Part shown: positions 31,844-43,617 of the stretch, one piece after another
How positions within the stretch are numbered: position 1 is the stretch's first letter
How the letters are laid out: each line of letters begins with the position of its first letter
Origin: Epiperipatus broadwayi
Lineage: Eukaryota > Onychophora > Udeonychophora > Euonychophora > Peripatidae
Reading direction: 5' to 3'
Assembly (NCBI GenBank): GCA_028023455.1
Contig: JAQFVV010012447.1
Span: 994,001 to 1,058,000 of the forward strand
Length of the DNA: 64,000 nucleotides
Made by a program: the position numbers and the translations under genes
Notes under the pieces: generated by a model
Told to the model about the DNA's origin: nothing
Databases searched by the model: none
Seen by the model: the letters and a program-made list of their open reading frames with translations, nothing else

Positions 31844-33820
31844 TACATATATTGTGAAACGAATACAGATATCAAACTTTATTTATTACATATATATATA
31901 TATATATCAAGTTGATAGACTGTAGACCAAACATATAACTGTTTTGTCTTTCATGGTCTCAGAACACAGACTTATATTCCAGATTGTCTTTAGTATGATT
32001 ATATAAATATTTGTGCTGTATTTATTGTGGTTGTGATGTTGGTTATTGTTCATCTATAGTATATGGCTATGTAATCTGGGTCAGTGTCTCTTATAATTTA
32101 ACTCTTGTGTGTTCATCCTACTGAGTTTTATTGGCATTCAGAAGCTGAAGCTCATATTATATTTTGGCACACAGATCTTTTTTATTTTATCCAGTAGTTT
32201 CAGAATATAAGGCAAGTTGACCCATGGCTTTGTATCATCTTGTGGTTTTATATTTTGCTTTATTTTTATATTATTTTTTTTTTACTTTCTTTTATCAATA
32301 TTTCTTTATTGTACCCCATGCTACATAGATCTTTCATATATTCATTTATATTATTTTTTCTGTCTGCTTCAAATTGTAATGCCTGAAAAGTAATTGAGAC
32401 AAAGTGATGGATAAATAAAAATGATGATGTTGAAGATTTTTGATGGGAATATTATGATTTAGTCTGATTAAAGATACTACATTAACAGAAGTGTAACTTG
32501 GGGGATCATCATTTTGATGTTTTCAGGTTTGATCTGAAAACAATTTACATTATTATATTTTGAATTGAAATAGTAAATATTTACTTACATCTGAAAATAT
32601 AATTTTTGTTGCATTCAAAGTTGGACTTTATAGGAAAATATATAATCTGAGAAAGCATAAAGAATTGAAATTCAAAAACACTTAAGATAGCTACAATGTA
32701 TGTTGAGAAATGTTATTAATAATCTAAATGAGTATGATGTTTTGATAGTAGACAAAATAAAAATATGCAGACACACTTATAGTGGTGATGAGTAAGCAGA
32801 CAAATTCCAACTAGTCACAATAAATGCTTGCAGATAGATGAGTGTGGCCTCAGTCTTTAACGTTTCTAAATTTATTAAAGAAGAAATATTCATATTTGTT
32901 TAATATGACAATTGAAGATAGAAATTCCAATAAAAGGGTAAAAAAATCTTTGCAAATGGTGTTTATTAATTATGTTAAGGAGGTGGTAATGCTCCATTGT
33001 TTTGCTGTTTGACTGCAAAGAGGACAACAGAATCTAAACTTATGCTGGTCATTGTTTTGGAAAGAAAATAACTAGCAATCTGGACTGCAATTCCCAAAAC
33101 CAGAATTTATAGATGATCTATTTATTAGTCACTGACAGTAAGACATGATATAATTTTTTCCAATATTTGATTTTTTGTGAGAACAGAGATCAGGATGACT
33201 GTGCAAAATTGATCATGTAATCTATTTTAATGAATTTGTTTTTAATCAGTGATAATCTATATGTGGGAGGGAGAGAGAAGTGTAGGTCTGTATGCTAGGA
33301 AGTATTCTATATATTCATTAATCTTCCTCTAGATATAGAAACCAGGAATTATACAAAAAGATTGTCAATTTGAAAAATTTGGATGCTGATGAAAATGACT
33401 TTTTGTTCCATAACTGTTTAATGCAGACTGAATTTATCTTTTGATAAAAAATATGTGGTTTAAAATTTTAGAATAAAAAATAATATTCTTTTATATCAAA
33501 AAAATAGACCTTGTCAAGAAGTGAAGAATACATTTTAGAATGTGAATTAGTGATTTTACCAAGTGAGGAGATAAAATTGTTTAAACTGTTTTGAAATGAA
33601 GTTCTTGAAGCAATATAACACAGATGCAGCATGTGATTCAGAGGATTGTAAAGAATAGCAGTGCAAGACAAGAAAATTATACTTTCTATAAGAATTCTTC
33701 ATGTTGAGGTTTTCTTTTCCTCATAAAACCTTTTACACCAGAATAATTATATTTTTAGAGAGAAGAAGAATCACTTAATTATCCAACAAATATATATAAT
33801 ATCAAATAATATAAGTATAA
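31844..33820. other. Non-coding AT-rich DNA between the two palindromes
   Basis: No feature recognised beyond a TA run at about 31891-31908. Confidence 0.45.
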
Positions 33821-33891
33821 TAACAATATTCACTAGAATAAAAACTACAAAATTTTAAAAAATGCCTGTATAAAATTAAAGATTAAAATTC

Positions 33892-33937
33892 TTTGCTATA
33901 GCTAGCTTCGGTATATTCCACCATCTTAAGTAGCAAA
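33892..33937 (-). ncRNA. Hammerhead-like motif, left arm of palindrome 2
   Basis: Mirror copy of 34427-34472. Confidence 0.5.
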
Positions 33938-34115
33938 CCGTTAATATTTAAATATGATCAAACTCTCACACCAGTAACGTTCTCACGTGAATTACCTACT
34001 TTCCATAAATTGTGAATATTAACACAATGACACTGTTTATTCAACACATTATCTGTACTATTTATAAAATAGGACTCCTTAATTCTTCTTTTCCTCAAAT
34101 CATTTTCCATATGCA

Positions 34116-34406
34116 TTGAAAAAGAGGATTAGGGAGCATGAATTATTATATAATAAGTTGTGTTGTTCTGCAGATAGATATAAATCTGTTTTTGCAGAAC
34201 ATGCTGTGAGTTGTAATGGAGAATTCTGCTTTGATAGAGTTTTTATTTTGCATATGGAAAATGATTTGAGGAAAAGAAGAATTAAGAAGTCCTATTTTAT
34301 AAATAGTACAGATAATGTGTTGAATAAACAGTGTCATTGTGTTAATATTCACAATTTATGGAAAGTAGGTAATTCACGTGAGAACGTTACTGGTGTGAGA
34401 GTTTGA
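34116..34406 (+). pseudogene. Fragment of a second Penelope-like GIY-YIG endonuclease
   Basis: 96 aa, starting in the palindrome loop without its own N-terminus. It contains KKRIREHELLYNK (Arg and first His), VFAEHAVSC (second His position), then FDRVFILHME and the terminal NIHNLWKVG, all aligning with the right-arm protein of palindrome 1 (RIKEHMLLYNR, FDHNKSC, KITELW). The position of the catalytic Glu is Lys (RRIKKSYFI). It is a 5'-truncated, inactive copy. The inverted partner in 34115-33821 covers only the last 35 or so codons. Confidence 0.75.
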
Positions 34407-34426
34407 TCATATTTAAATATTAACGG

Positions 34427-34472
34427 TTTGCTACTTAAGATGGTGGAATATACCGAAGCTAGCTATAGCAAA
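34427..34472 (+). ncRNA. Hammerhead-like motif, right arm of palindrome 2
   Basis: Stem I is a perfect 7 bp (UUUGCUA with UAGCAAA), the core reads CUUAAGA (G5 changed to U), stem II has GGU/ACC, then GAA with one A missing, and stem III AGC-UA-GCU (3 bp). Stems I and III are much better than chance would give, but the core is damaged. Confidence 0.5.
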
Positions 34473-34571
34473 GAATTTTAATCTTTAATTTTATACAGGC
34501 ATTTTTTAAAATTTTGTAGTTTTTATTCTAGTGAATATTGTTATATATATATATATATATCATCATCATCA

Positions 34572-36353
34572 TCAACCATTATCAATCCACTGCAGGATGA
34601 AGGTCTCTCCAAGTTTAATCCATCTTCTCCGATCTTTAGCTTCTCTTCTCCACAACACCCCTGCACATTTTCTTATTTCATCCATCCATCTCACATGTGG
34701 TCTCTTTCTGGGTCTTTTACAATCTCTTGGAATCCAGTTTAAAATTTCAATTGTCCATCTATTATCATCTCTTCTAGCAATACGTCAAGCCCAACGCCAT
34801 TTCAATCTTTTAATTTTTTCAATAAGGTCAGTAACACCTGTTTGTTGTCTTACCCATACATTGCATTTTCGATCTCTTCTTGTTACTCCCAACATACATC
34901 TCTCCATACTCCTTTGAGTGGTCTGAAGTCTCTGTATTGCTCGTCTATTAACTGTCCAAGTCTCAGATCCATAAGTAAGAACTGGTAAAACACATTTGTT
35001 AAAAACCATCCTTTTCAAACACATAGGCATATTTCCTTTTAGTATCAAGTTATTTCTACCAAAAGCACTCCAACCAAGTTTAATTCTATGATTAATTTCC
35101 TCCATTATGTTTCCATCTGTATTAAAAATCTGACCAAGGTATTTGTAACTGTTAACTTCTTCTAATTCTTCATAATCAATCTTTATTTTCATATTTTGAG
35201 CAAATCGATTAAACATTACTTTAGTATTTTTAACATTTATCTTTAGTCCTACTTTTCTACTTTCATCTGCTAACTCCTGCAACATTTCCTGCAGCTCTGA
35301 AGCATTATTTGCAAAAACAACTACATCATCTGCAAAATCTAAATGACTTAAATACTCTCCATTTACTTTCACTCCTTTAGTTTCCCATTTTAATCCACAA
35401 AATACTTCTTGCAGCATTGCTGTAAAGAGTTTTGGAGATATGGAGTCACCTTGTCTTACACCTTTCTCAATGTTGATCTTTCCAGTATCATTATGTAATC
35501 TAATTGTTGCTGTTGCATTTTTATAAATATTCTTTAAAATATGACAATATCCTGGATCTATACCTTGATGATCCAATGCTTTAATCACTGAAGAAATGTG
35601 TATAGAATCGAATGCCTTTTCATAATCTACAAATCCAAAACATAATGACAACTCATATTCGTTTGTCCTTTCTATGACTTCTCTCAATACCTGGATATGA
35701 TCTATTGTACTAAAACCACTTTTAAATCCAGCTTGTTCTCTTGGTTGGTGGAAATCCAAAGTTCTCTGTAGACGAGTTGTAATTATCTTGGTAAAAATTT
35801 TATATAAAACTGATAAAAGGCTGATAGGTCTGTAATTTCTAATATCTTCTTTATCACCTTTTTTAAATATTAATATTATTACTGCATTCTTCCAATCTTC
35901 CAGTACATCTTTATCATTTAGACATTTGGTATATAACTTTGCTAAAATTGTTTCTATTTCTTCACCTGCTTCTTTTAATATATCAATTATAATTCCATCA
36001 TTTCCTGGAGCCTTTCCTTTCTTCATACACTTAATTGCATGTCTCACTTCTTCATTTAAAATTCTGGGCAATTCGGAAGATGTAATAGATATAGGAGGTA
36101 CTTGTTCTTTATTACTATATAATTCTTGATAAAAATCTTCTACCAATTTCATGATGTCATCTCTCTTTTTAGTAATAATTCCATATTTTTTTCTTATTGC
36201 AGATATAAATTTCCTACCAATACCAAAATGTTGTTTAACATTTTTGAGACTTTTATTTTCTTCTACAGCTTTCCTTGCTATTTCACAGTTATACTTTCTT
36301 ATATCATTTTCAACTCTTTTTCCGTACCATTTTACAAAATTCGAGATATTCAA
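34572..36353 (-). pseudogene. RTE reverse transcriptase and C-terminal domain
   Basis: A 522-aa open frame (36353-34785), then one nonsense codon (TGA at 34785-34787, in KWRWA*), then the same frame continues in sense to about 34572 (NWIPRDCKRPRKRPHVRW, WIDNG, stop). RT blocks: KKGKAPGNDGI, YRPISLLSVLYKIFTKII, AGFKSGFSTIDHIQVLREV, motif A FVDYEKAFDSI, motif B KGVRQGDSISPKLF, motif C HLDFADDVVVFA with both Asp present, and the conserved LTYGSETWTV. These are typical of the RTE clade. Upstream, a frameshift near 36350 separates it from the pre-RT segment 36310-36600. It is a recent but dead copy. Confidence 0.9.
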
Positions 36354-36603
36354 TTCTTTTTAATACATCATTTTTGTATATCTTCATATTCCTTCTTTTC
36401 TTCATAAATTCTCTAGTCTCAGTAAAAATTTTATTAGTCAATTGCTGCTTTTTTCTACCAGCTATGTTTGTTGCAGTTTTTAAAAGTGTATCAGTTATTT
36501 TCATATTAATTTCATTCAAATCTGAATCATGTTCAAAATCTCCTAACACTTGAAACCTATTTGTAAGTTCTAATTTAAATTCATTAGAATGTTTCTGAAG
36601 ATT
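36354..36603 (-). pseudogene. Pre-RT segment of the RTE element (frameshifted)
   Basis: The minus strand reads TNLQKHSNEFKLELTNRFQV and continues to MKIYKNDVLKRIEY before the frame is lost. Here and in other RTEs it follows the endonuclease directly. It starts at the twin-priming break. Confidence 0.75.
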
Positions 36604-37078
36604 AGTTCTCATAGTGATGAAGTAGTAGAAGATTTTTATATGGATGTACAAAAGGCTTTTGATCAGAGTAAACAACATTTTAAAATTGTTATGGGAGACT
36701 TTAATGCTAGAATTGGTAGACAAATGAAAGATGAAATTTCTGTAGGTAATTTTGGTTATGGTAATAGAAATGAGAGAGGACATAGACTTGTGGAGTTTGC
36801 AGAAAAAGAAAAACTTTATATTATGAATTCATTTTTTGAGAAAAATGTTAAAAGGAAATGGATATGGAAGCATCCAAATGAAGGTACAGCAGAATTGGAT
36901 TATATTTTGACTAACAGAAAATACATATTTCAAGATTGTAATGTTCTTAATAAATTTAACACAGGAAGTGATCATCGATTAGTAAGGTGTAAGTTACGTG
37001 TTAATGTAAAACTAGAGAGACAAAAATTATTAAGAAAAACAATATTTACAGTTGATATTCCTAATCTTCCTAATCTTC

Positions 37079-37080
<2 letters not shown>
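36604..37080 (+). pseudogene. RTE endonuclease segment, inverted relative to its RT
   Basis: The plus-strand frame contains the C-terminal half of the apurinic-type endonuclease: KIVMGDFNARIGRQM (GDFNA block), a block with WKHPNEGTAELDYILTNRKY and the end motif TGSDHRLVRCKLRV. These are the Asp/Asn and SDH active-site blocks of RTE nucleases. Opposite strand to the RT part because of the inversion. The N-terminal half is missing (5' truncation). Confidence 0.88.
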
Positions 37081-37120
<40 letters not shown>

Positions 37121-37129
37121 GAAGATTAG

Positions 37130-37160
<31 letters not shown>
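37072..37160. repeat. TA microsatellites with inverted flanks
   Basis: CCTAATCTTCAG, a TA run (37081-37118), then CTGAAGATTAGGAAT (inverted copy), then another TA run. The inverted copy is of the RTE's own end, so it formed after the RTE inserted. Confidence 0.85.
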
Positions 37161-37166
<6 letters not shown>

Positions 37167-40100
37167 CTGAAAAGCCCTTACCCTAGATTGTAACAGTCTA
37201 AATTAATATTAATAACACAATATACAGCTATTACCATACAATCCGGTCATGGACAGGGTATACCACAAAGGCTAATCACAGCATCACTTGAAGATGCATC
37301 AAGTTACCTAACTAAACTGTATTTTTCTTTTAATTAACTATAATTCTCCTTACTTATTGGATTTCAAATGGCATTCTCAAATCTTAATTTATGATTTATA
37401 ATTATTATTTCGATGACTGTTTCTTAAAACCACACTATGACATTAATTTACACTTTTTATTTGTTTAAGACCCGATGACAGATCATAGACATTATTGTAT
37501 AATTTATGAAACTGCTAATCATTACATGGTGAATATGGGCCATTAAATCAGATAGTAATAATTATAATCTGCTCCATAACACCATAAACAGTGGATTCAG
37601 GTTTAAAGTTTAAAAATGCTATATAGAGTGAATGCTTTGCAATGGAAGATAAACAATGTGAATTTTAAGTTATTTCTTCATTAATCCAAATATTAAATTA
37701 AATCAATAGTAGTAAAACTCTTAGGGATAGATAAGGCATCTATTATAATTTTAGAAAATAGATTCAATTGTTCTACTGGCTAGAAAATTTATTATTAATT
37801 TAGATATTAATGTCACAAATATAATAGAAGTAGCAGATTCTAGATATACTCCAGAACTGACAAAGCAAAGCAGCTGTGATGCAGAAGATAAATTGGATTT
37901 TATTATGTCTTATACATCACAAAATACTCAAGAATGAACATTAAAATACTCTCTGAATGCTTCTGTAAACCATGAATATATCATCTTCAGGGACAATATG
38001 TGCTCTATTATTTACGGTCTATTTACTACGTTGAATTTCTGACTCTATATATGACTAATAGCAAAGGTAAAAGTAAGTTAGGCTATCAAAGTAACATTTA
38101 TTTATGACTCAATAAATATTAAAATAGTAATTGGTTAACAATATTCATAATTTTAAATATACAATAAATAATATAAAATAACATCGCATATAATTTTCTA
38201 CATGGACAATGTACATTAATTAGATAAGTAAATAAATAAAATAAAATACAATCATATGTACTTATTTTTGTGCATGGATATGTGCATGAGTTTCAGATAA
38301 TACAATCTAAAATTTTATTACAAATATATTGATTTTTATTCTTATAGGGACGAGAGGTTCAAATTCAGACAATGGCATCTCCAATACATCAAAACCAGAA
38401 CCACTGCACTTAGACCAAAATTATAATAACAATGAAAACAACTGAAATTGATAAACCTATGAAAGTTGACTATATGAGATATGAAATCAAAAGAAAATTT
38501 AAACTCCAATTCAGCTGTCTTAGGATACCATATAATTTATCTATAATAAATTGTGACCATAATTCACTTAATGCCCTTTTATGGTTGATAACAGAGCACA
38601 TGTAACAAACATTAAGAGGAGTAAAACAATGTAAGTACTATAATGTATGGAGACTCTAATCAAACATACATTTGTATAACAAGGATCAATAATATACCTG
38701 TGGGTCTATTCATCCATGCAAGTAATAATGAGCAGTAAATACCCTCTGGGTTTTCTAACCATCATCAGAGTAACTAGTGTAATTGCAGAATGTTCAGTGA
38801 ATTAACCACCAACACTGAAACAAACTTAAAGAATATACAAACCAATGGTAATAATTATTTTGCAGATTAACCATTAACACAGAATGATGTAAAGAATATA
38901 ATACGAACACTTACTTTTCAGATAAATTAGAAACAAATCACCCTCATTAATGTACTAAATTGGAAGTCACATGCTGCTTTACAAGTGTAATTCAAGACCA
39001 AAAGATGTTATAAAAATACTACAGGAAACATTTGAGATAACAGCTGACCATAGACCAAATGATATGAAAGAATATTACTTAATATTATGACATGTGTATA
39101 AGCATAGAACCCTAGAAAAATGTATAGGATTAAGCCATAAGATACTGATATGTTATAGATTCATTGTACAAATCATGAGACCCTTCTGCAAGCACTGTTT
39201 CCTAAATTGACTCTCATCAGACCCTACACCCAAGTTAACAAGTAATTATTTTATACAACAAATTATATATACTGTGAACTTTACATATTTACAAAATAAT
39301 ATAAAATACAATAAAACATAAAATGCATGTTCATTAAATTACTATACTAGGTTCAAATACATGTTATTTAAATCCATTGGCTATTAGCCAATCAATTAAT
39401 ATGACCCTTCTTAAACTTAATGACAAATGTAATTCAAATAAATATTTCTCTTTTTTTTAAATATATAAATAAACAAACAAACTCCTTTTAAAAACTCGTT
39501 TTTATATGAGTAATCATATGATATATTAAATTATATTCTTTTTTTAAAAACAACATAGAATCTTAAAAAGTTGATTATATGCTTTTTCATCTCCATTTAT
39601 AAGAAATACCCATAAGTTAGTTAATTTGTATATAAGTTCTCTGAGAATCTGTGATATTTGAGAGTTTGGATAGATATTTAAATCAAATTATCCTTGAAAG
39701 TTAATGGAATTGCAGGGCTTTGTTTTAAGGATTATTTCAAAATTGAAATGTTTTACTACTTTTGATTTATGAATGTTGAAGATAAAAAATGATTGGTAAA
39801 GAAAACAATTGTCTCATGAATGATATAATAGCAAAATAGTTTCCTGGTCAGCTGTTATTTATTTAAACATTATTGTAATTTCAAGCAGATAACTCACAAT
39901 GTTATTTCTAATATAAGTTCAGAGGGAAACCATAATTTATTTTTTGACATCTGGATAATAGTACACAAAAGGATTAAATACTGCATTCCATTCTGCACAT
40001 ATATGACACTCCTATATGTATTAAAGTCCATGAAAGCAAAATTTATCCAAAGTTAAATACAGTACTTTATTCTGCAATTTCACAATACTACCATGGGTAT

Positions 40101-41046
40101 TAAAGTTTTGAAGATAAAACTTTATTTGAGGCTTAAACATAGTCATAAACAATAAGAAATTTCAACTAGACTGACGTTTTAGGGCTACTATTCCTGTTGT
40201 CACAGTTAACAATAATTCATGTGCATTTCAGTTGTAGACCTTGTGGAAAATTACCAGCAGCTAGATTCACAGTTGGTGGACCCAAACAGATTTGTTAAGA
40301 TTTAGGTATACATTTTGCTATTCACACTTGATGATATTGCAACCTAAATTATTTAAAAGAAGTTTTAATTTAACTTCCTTCTTTCTATTTACATTCCCTC
40401 CTTTTTTTCAAAGAGAAGTTTTCATTTTCACTATATGTTTAGCAGTAAACAAATATAAAAATAAATTTTTAATTTTTATTATACACTTGCTATCATTACA
40501 GCAGATCTCAAAAAAAAAAAATATCTCTAGCAGTTCTATTTTTTTTATGTCAATTAAATTTCTTCTCACTTGCATATCTGTTAAAAAAATGAAAAGAAAG
40601 GAGGAAAATGTGTTTATCTTATTGTATCCTATAAATTAATTTAAACGGAATTAAATAAAATTCTTCAATTAAACCAAAATAATGTTTAGGATTATTTAAA
40701 AAGAAAATTAAATAATAAGTATTTGTTTTTTATTTATTTCACTATACTTGAGGTATTATGATGTTGGTTTTCATCTTTAGGTTAAGCACAGTTTATCTGA
40801 TTTAGTGTTTGGAAACAGAGCAAAACTAATATATGAAAGAAAGAGAAAAAAGGGAAATATAATAAAAAATGGAATTATATAATCTTACTTTTCAATAAAT
40901 TTGAACCCAAGGGACAAGCATACTAAATGCAAGCCATGATAATCAAGTCATCTGTAAGAAGATAGAGAGATTTGTACTAGTTTTACCAAGCTATTTATAT
41001 TTTGTACCAAAATATAAAGTTATAGTTTATATATATATATATATAT
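37161..41046. other. Non-coding AT-rich DNA with isolated ribozyme-like motifs
   Basis: No genes. Candidate degenerate hammerheads near 37960-38000, 38745-38790, 39175-39220 and 40170-40206. Confidence 0.45.
40170..40206 (-). ncRNA. Degenerate hammerhead-like motif
   Basis: On the minus strand: stem I ACU/AGU, core GUGACAA (for CUGANGA), stem II AGG/CCU, AAAACGUC (for GAAACGUC) with cleavage triplet GUC. The G12 to A change and the altered core suggest a decayed ribozyme. Confidence 0.4.
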
Positions 41047-41050
41047 ATAT

Positions 41051-41064
41051 CTGAAATTTATATT

Positions 41065-41098
<34 letters not shown>

Positions 41099-41113
41099 GA
41101 ATATAAATTTCAG
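41051..41113. repeat. Palindrome of 17-bp arms around a TA microsatellite
   Basis: CTGAAATTTATATTCCC (41051-41067) and its exact reverse complement (41097-41113), extended outward by a few more TA bases. Confidence 0.9.
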
Positions 41114-41117
41114 ATAT

Positions 41118-43272
41118 TCTAATCTCTATTTCCAAATATATAGAGAAATGTGTGATAAAAAATGATGGATGGACTTGTAAAAGGCAAATCCAGATATTAT
41201 TTTGCACTTCATAATAATGCGAATTTGCATATTTAAGAATTAATCAAATATACAATCTTGATATTGTATTGCTAAAAAATTGTTAGTAATATGCTATTAT
41301 ATATTTTTTCAAATGTAAAAGTAATATCCAAATATATTGCAACTAGGATTGATTTTATTGTTTGAAGAATTTAATCAGTCATTATGTTAAACAAGGGGTT
41401 CACAGATGAGATGGATGAACTTATTTTGAAAAATTGAAATTTTTGATAGGATGATAGCTATATTTTATTCTATATTAAGGATTCTATTATTTTGATTATG
41501 ACAGAAGATATGAAGATGAGATGCAAATTATCAAGAATGGTGGCAAATATATCTTTTTTTTTCAAAAAAAAACCATGAAGACTGGGTAGAATTTATTATA
41601 GGTATATTAATTTTGTGAGTTTGTATGGAAAGATGATAATTGATCAAATAATAGATGATAGACATAATGTAGCTAGCTTTCTGGTAAGAAATCTAGTTTA
41701 ACATTATTCTCCTCTCTCAAAATATCATGATCTATATTGACCAAAAGCAAAAGAAGTAAGATGATTAAAATTTTGGAATTATGAGATAGCAAGTTTCTTT
41801 GGTTCAATCACTATAAAAGAAGAATGAGTTTTTTTAAGTTTATTGCCAAAACTCCATAGAATGTAACACTTGTACCAAATTCAGCTACATAAATTATAGT
41901 TATTTTAATTGACAAATATGCAGCAAAGATAAGTCAATTTTCTTACTTCTTGCTTGACTATGTCTTTGATAAGATGCTCTTTATGTGTAATAAGTTTAAA
42001 TCTTTCATTATATTACCAAGGAATCTTTATATTTATATATAATCTTTGATAGATATCATTGCTATATTGATAAGGAAGAACCAAGCTTGCATGAGATTCA
42101 AATTTAAGATATTGATTTTATTAATATAATTATAAAGTTGAATTACTTTCCTTGCTATGATTTAAAATATAGAATTGTTTGTTCGTCCAAATCTTTGTTT
42201 ATCTTGATGTTAAGAATATGTTGATTTAAAAAAAACTAATTGGGTATAGGGATAAATCTATAAGAAAATGAAGATCTGGGAATAGAAAGTAAATCTGTCA
42301 TTGTGGAATACTAAAAAACATGGGGTTTTTTAAAAAAAAAATCTTTTACCATTCACAAAGTTCTTATTTATGAAATATCATAAATCAACATTGGCTAATT
42401 GTATAAATATAAGAGCTCAATAAAGTAAAATATTTTAAAAAGTTCAAATAGAGAATTTACGATCATTTAAGTTATGAACTCCACCAGTAGCAGAAGGAGA
42501 TGTTGAAAATTATCCATATAAGTCAACCTTCAAAAATAATGGGGAGAATTGATTTTACCATTAATAGATAGAATATTTACTTTCAGTAAAGAAGATGGCA
42601 GGAAGAGAATTGATTAATCCAGTTGCATAGTGAAATAGATATTGGATTGTGTTATATTCCATAATCATATCTGAATTTATAATTAACCAAGTAAATATAA
42701 AAACTGTAGAATAAAACAACAATGGGATGCAAATAAAGATACATTGTAGATTGTAAATTTGAGATAAAAATATTTTAAGCAGATTTGAAAAGAGTTAGCT
42801 GCTGCTAATTTTCAAAAAGAGGGAAAATATCTATTAACCAGAGAAGGTGAAGTTCTGTTGTGATACTAATATATTAATACTCTTTGATTTATTTGATATG
42901 TTTTTACTTATGGATCCTTTTGTAATATTTCACACTTATGGATCACTTCTGCATATCATTTAATTGAGTAGCAACAAAGGCCTGACTACCATTGCTTTGA
43001 TGAAATACGGTAGTATTTAGAGTAGATATGAAAATGCTAGACAGAGATATTTCATTTCTGGTAAATTACTTTCTCTATTTGAATCAATTTTCTAAGTTAT
43101 GTTCTTTTTTAATGATCTATAGTTTTGTTCCTTTTTTTCCTTAGACTAACAAAATTCTTTGAAGTGATTTGAGAGTAAAATATTCTCATTTTGACTGACT
43201 TTATTATTAACTTGCATTTCTAAGTCATTTGAAGATTTAAAGTAATTGTTGACATTATTTGATGTTATAAAT
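41118..43272. other. Non-coding AT-rich DNA
   Basis: Nothing recognisable. Confidence 0.4.
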
Positions 43273-43617
43273 CAGGGTCTTAAACATGTGCAGTAGAACC
43301 CATTGGTGGATGGTAATTGGTTTAATGCCATAGTACTTTCATTTTTTTTTTAAAAAAACTGCATCTTTATTTTATGATCCTGATTTATAAATTTTTTATT
43401 GACTTTGTATATTTTAAGCATATTGTTAATATTTAGAATTTTGTATTGAATGTGTGTTCCTAATATCATATGTTCAATATGAAATTTTAAAAATGTGAAA
43501 TGTAAAAATCTGGTAGATGATGCCATGTGTAATGTAAAAATGTGGTAGTTGACATATTGTTATCTCTGAAATATTTTAAAGTGGGCAGTAAATTAAAAAA
43601 AAGATTAAAGACCCCTG
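43273..43617. repeat. Possible small hAT-like non-autonomous DNA element
   Basis: It starts CAGGGTCTTAAA and ends TTTAA-rich DNA followed by GACCCCTG, imperfect inverted ends of the CAGGGGT type seen in hAT elements. The flanking 8-mers TTATAAAT and GTAGAGAT match at 5 of 8 positions and both fit nTnnnnAn. The evidence is thin; the element would be old. Confidence 0.3.

Larger units (their letters stand above)
33821..34543. mobile_element. Palindromic Penelope-like element 3' end (palindrome 2)
   Basis: Arms of 295 bp (33821-34115 and 34249-34543) are near-perfect reverse complements around a 133-bp loop. The plus strand of loop plus right arm encodes part of a second, different GIY-YIG endonuclease; the left arm carries only its last part, inverted. 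Each arm has a hammerhead-like motif. The right arm ends at a TA microsatellite. Same architecture as palindrome 1, from a different Penelope-like family. Confidence 0.88.
34565..37080 (-). mobile_element. RTE-clade LINE with 5' inversion
   Basis: The minus-strand part (34565-36603) runs from just after the endonuclease through RT to the 3' end with a TGATGATGATG tail; the plus-strand part (36604-37080) is the preceding endonuclease segment, inverted. Both parts break at the same element position, AATCTTCAG (36595-36603 inverted, and 37072-37080). This is the classic product of twin priming. The element sits in TA microsatellite DNA on both sides, so target duplications cannot be told. Confidence 0.88.

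Noticed and set aside
34531-34917. 128-aa plus-strand ORF beginning in the TA/CAT repeat
   Set aside because: Antisense of the RTE C-terminal coding region.
40292-40639. 115-aa plus-strand ORF
   Set aside because: Composition is Phe, Ile, Lys and Ser from low-complexity AT DNA; no recognisable motif.
42985-43025. Hammerhead-like UUGAUGA followed by a 6-bp stem
   Set aside because: The stem is good, but GAAA and a stem I are absent; a chance hairpin is as likely.
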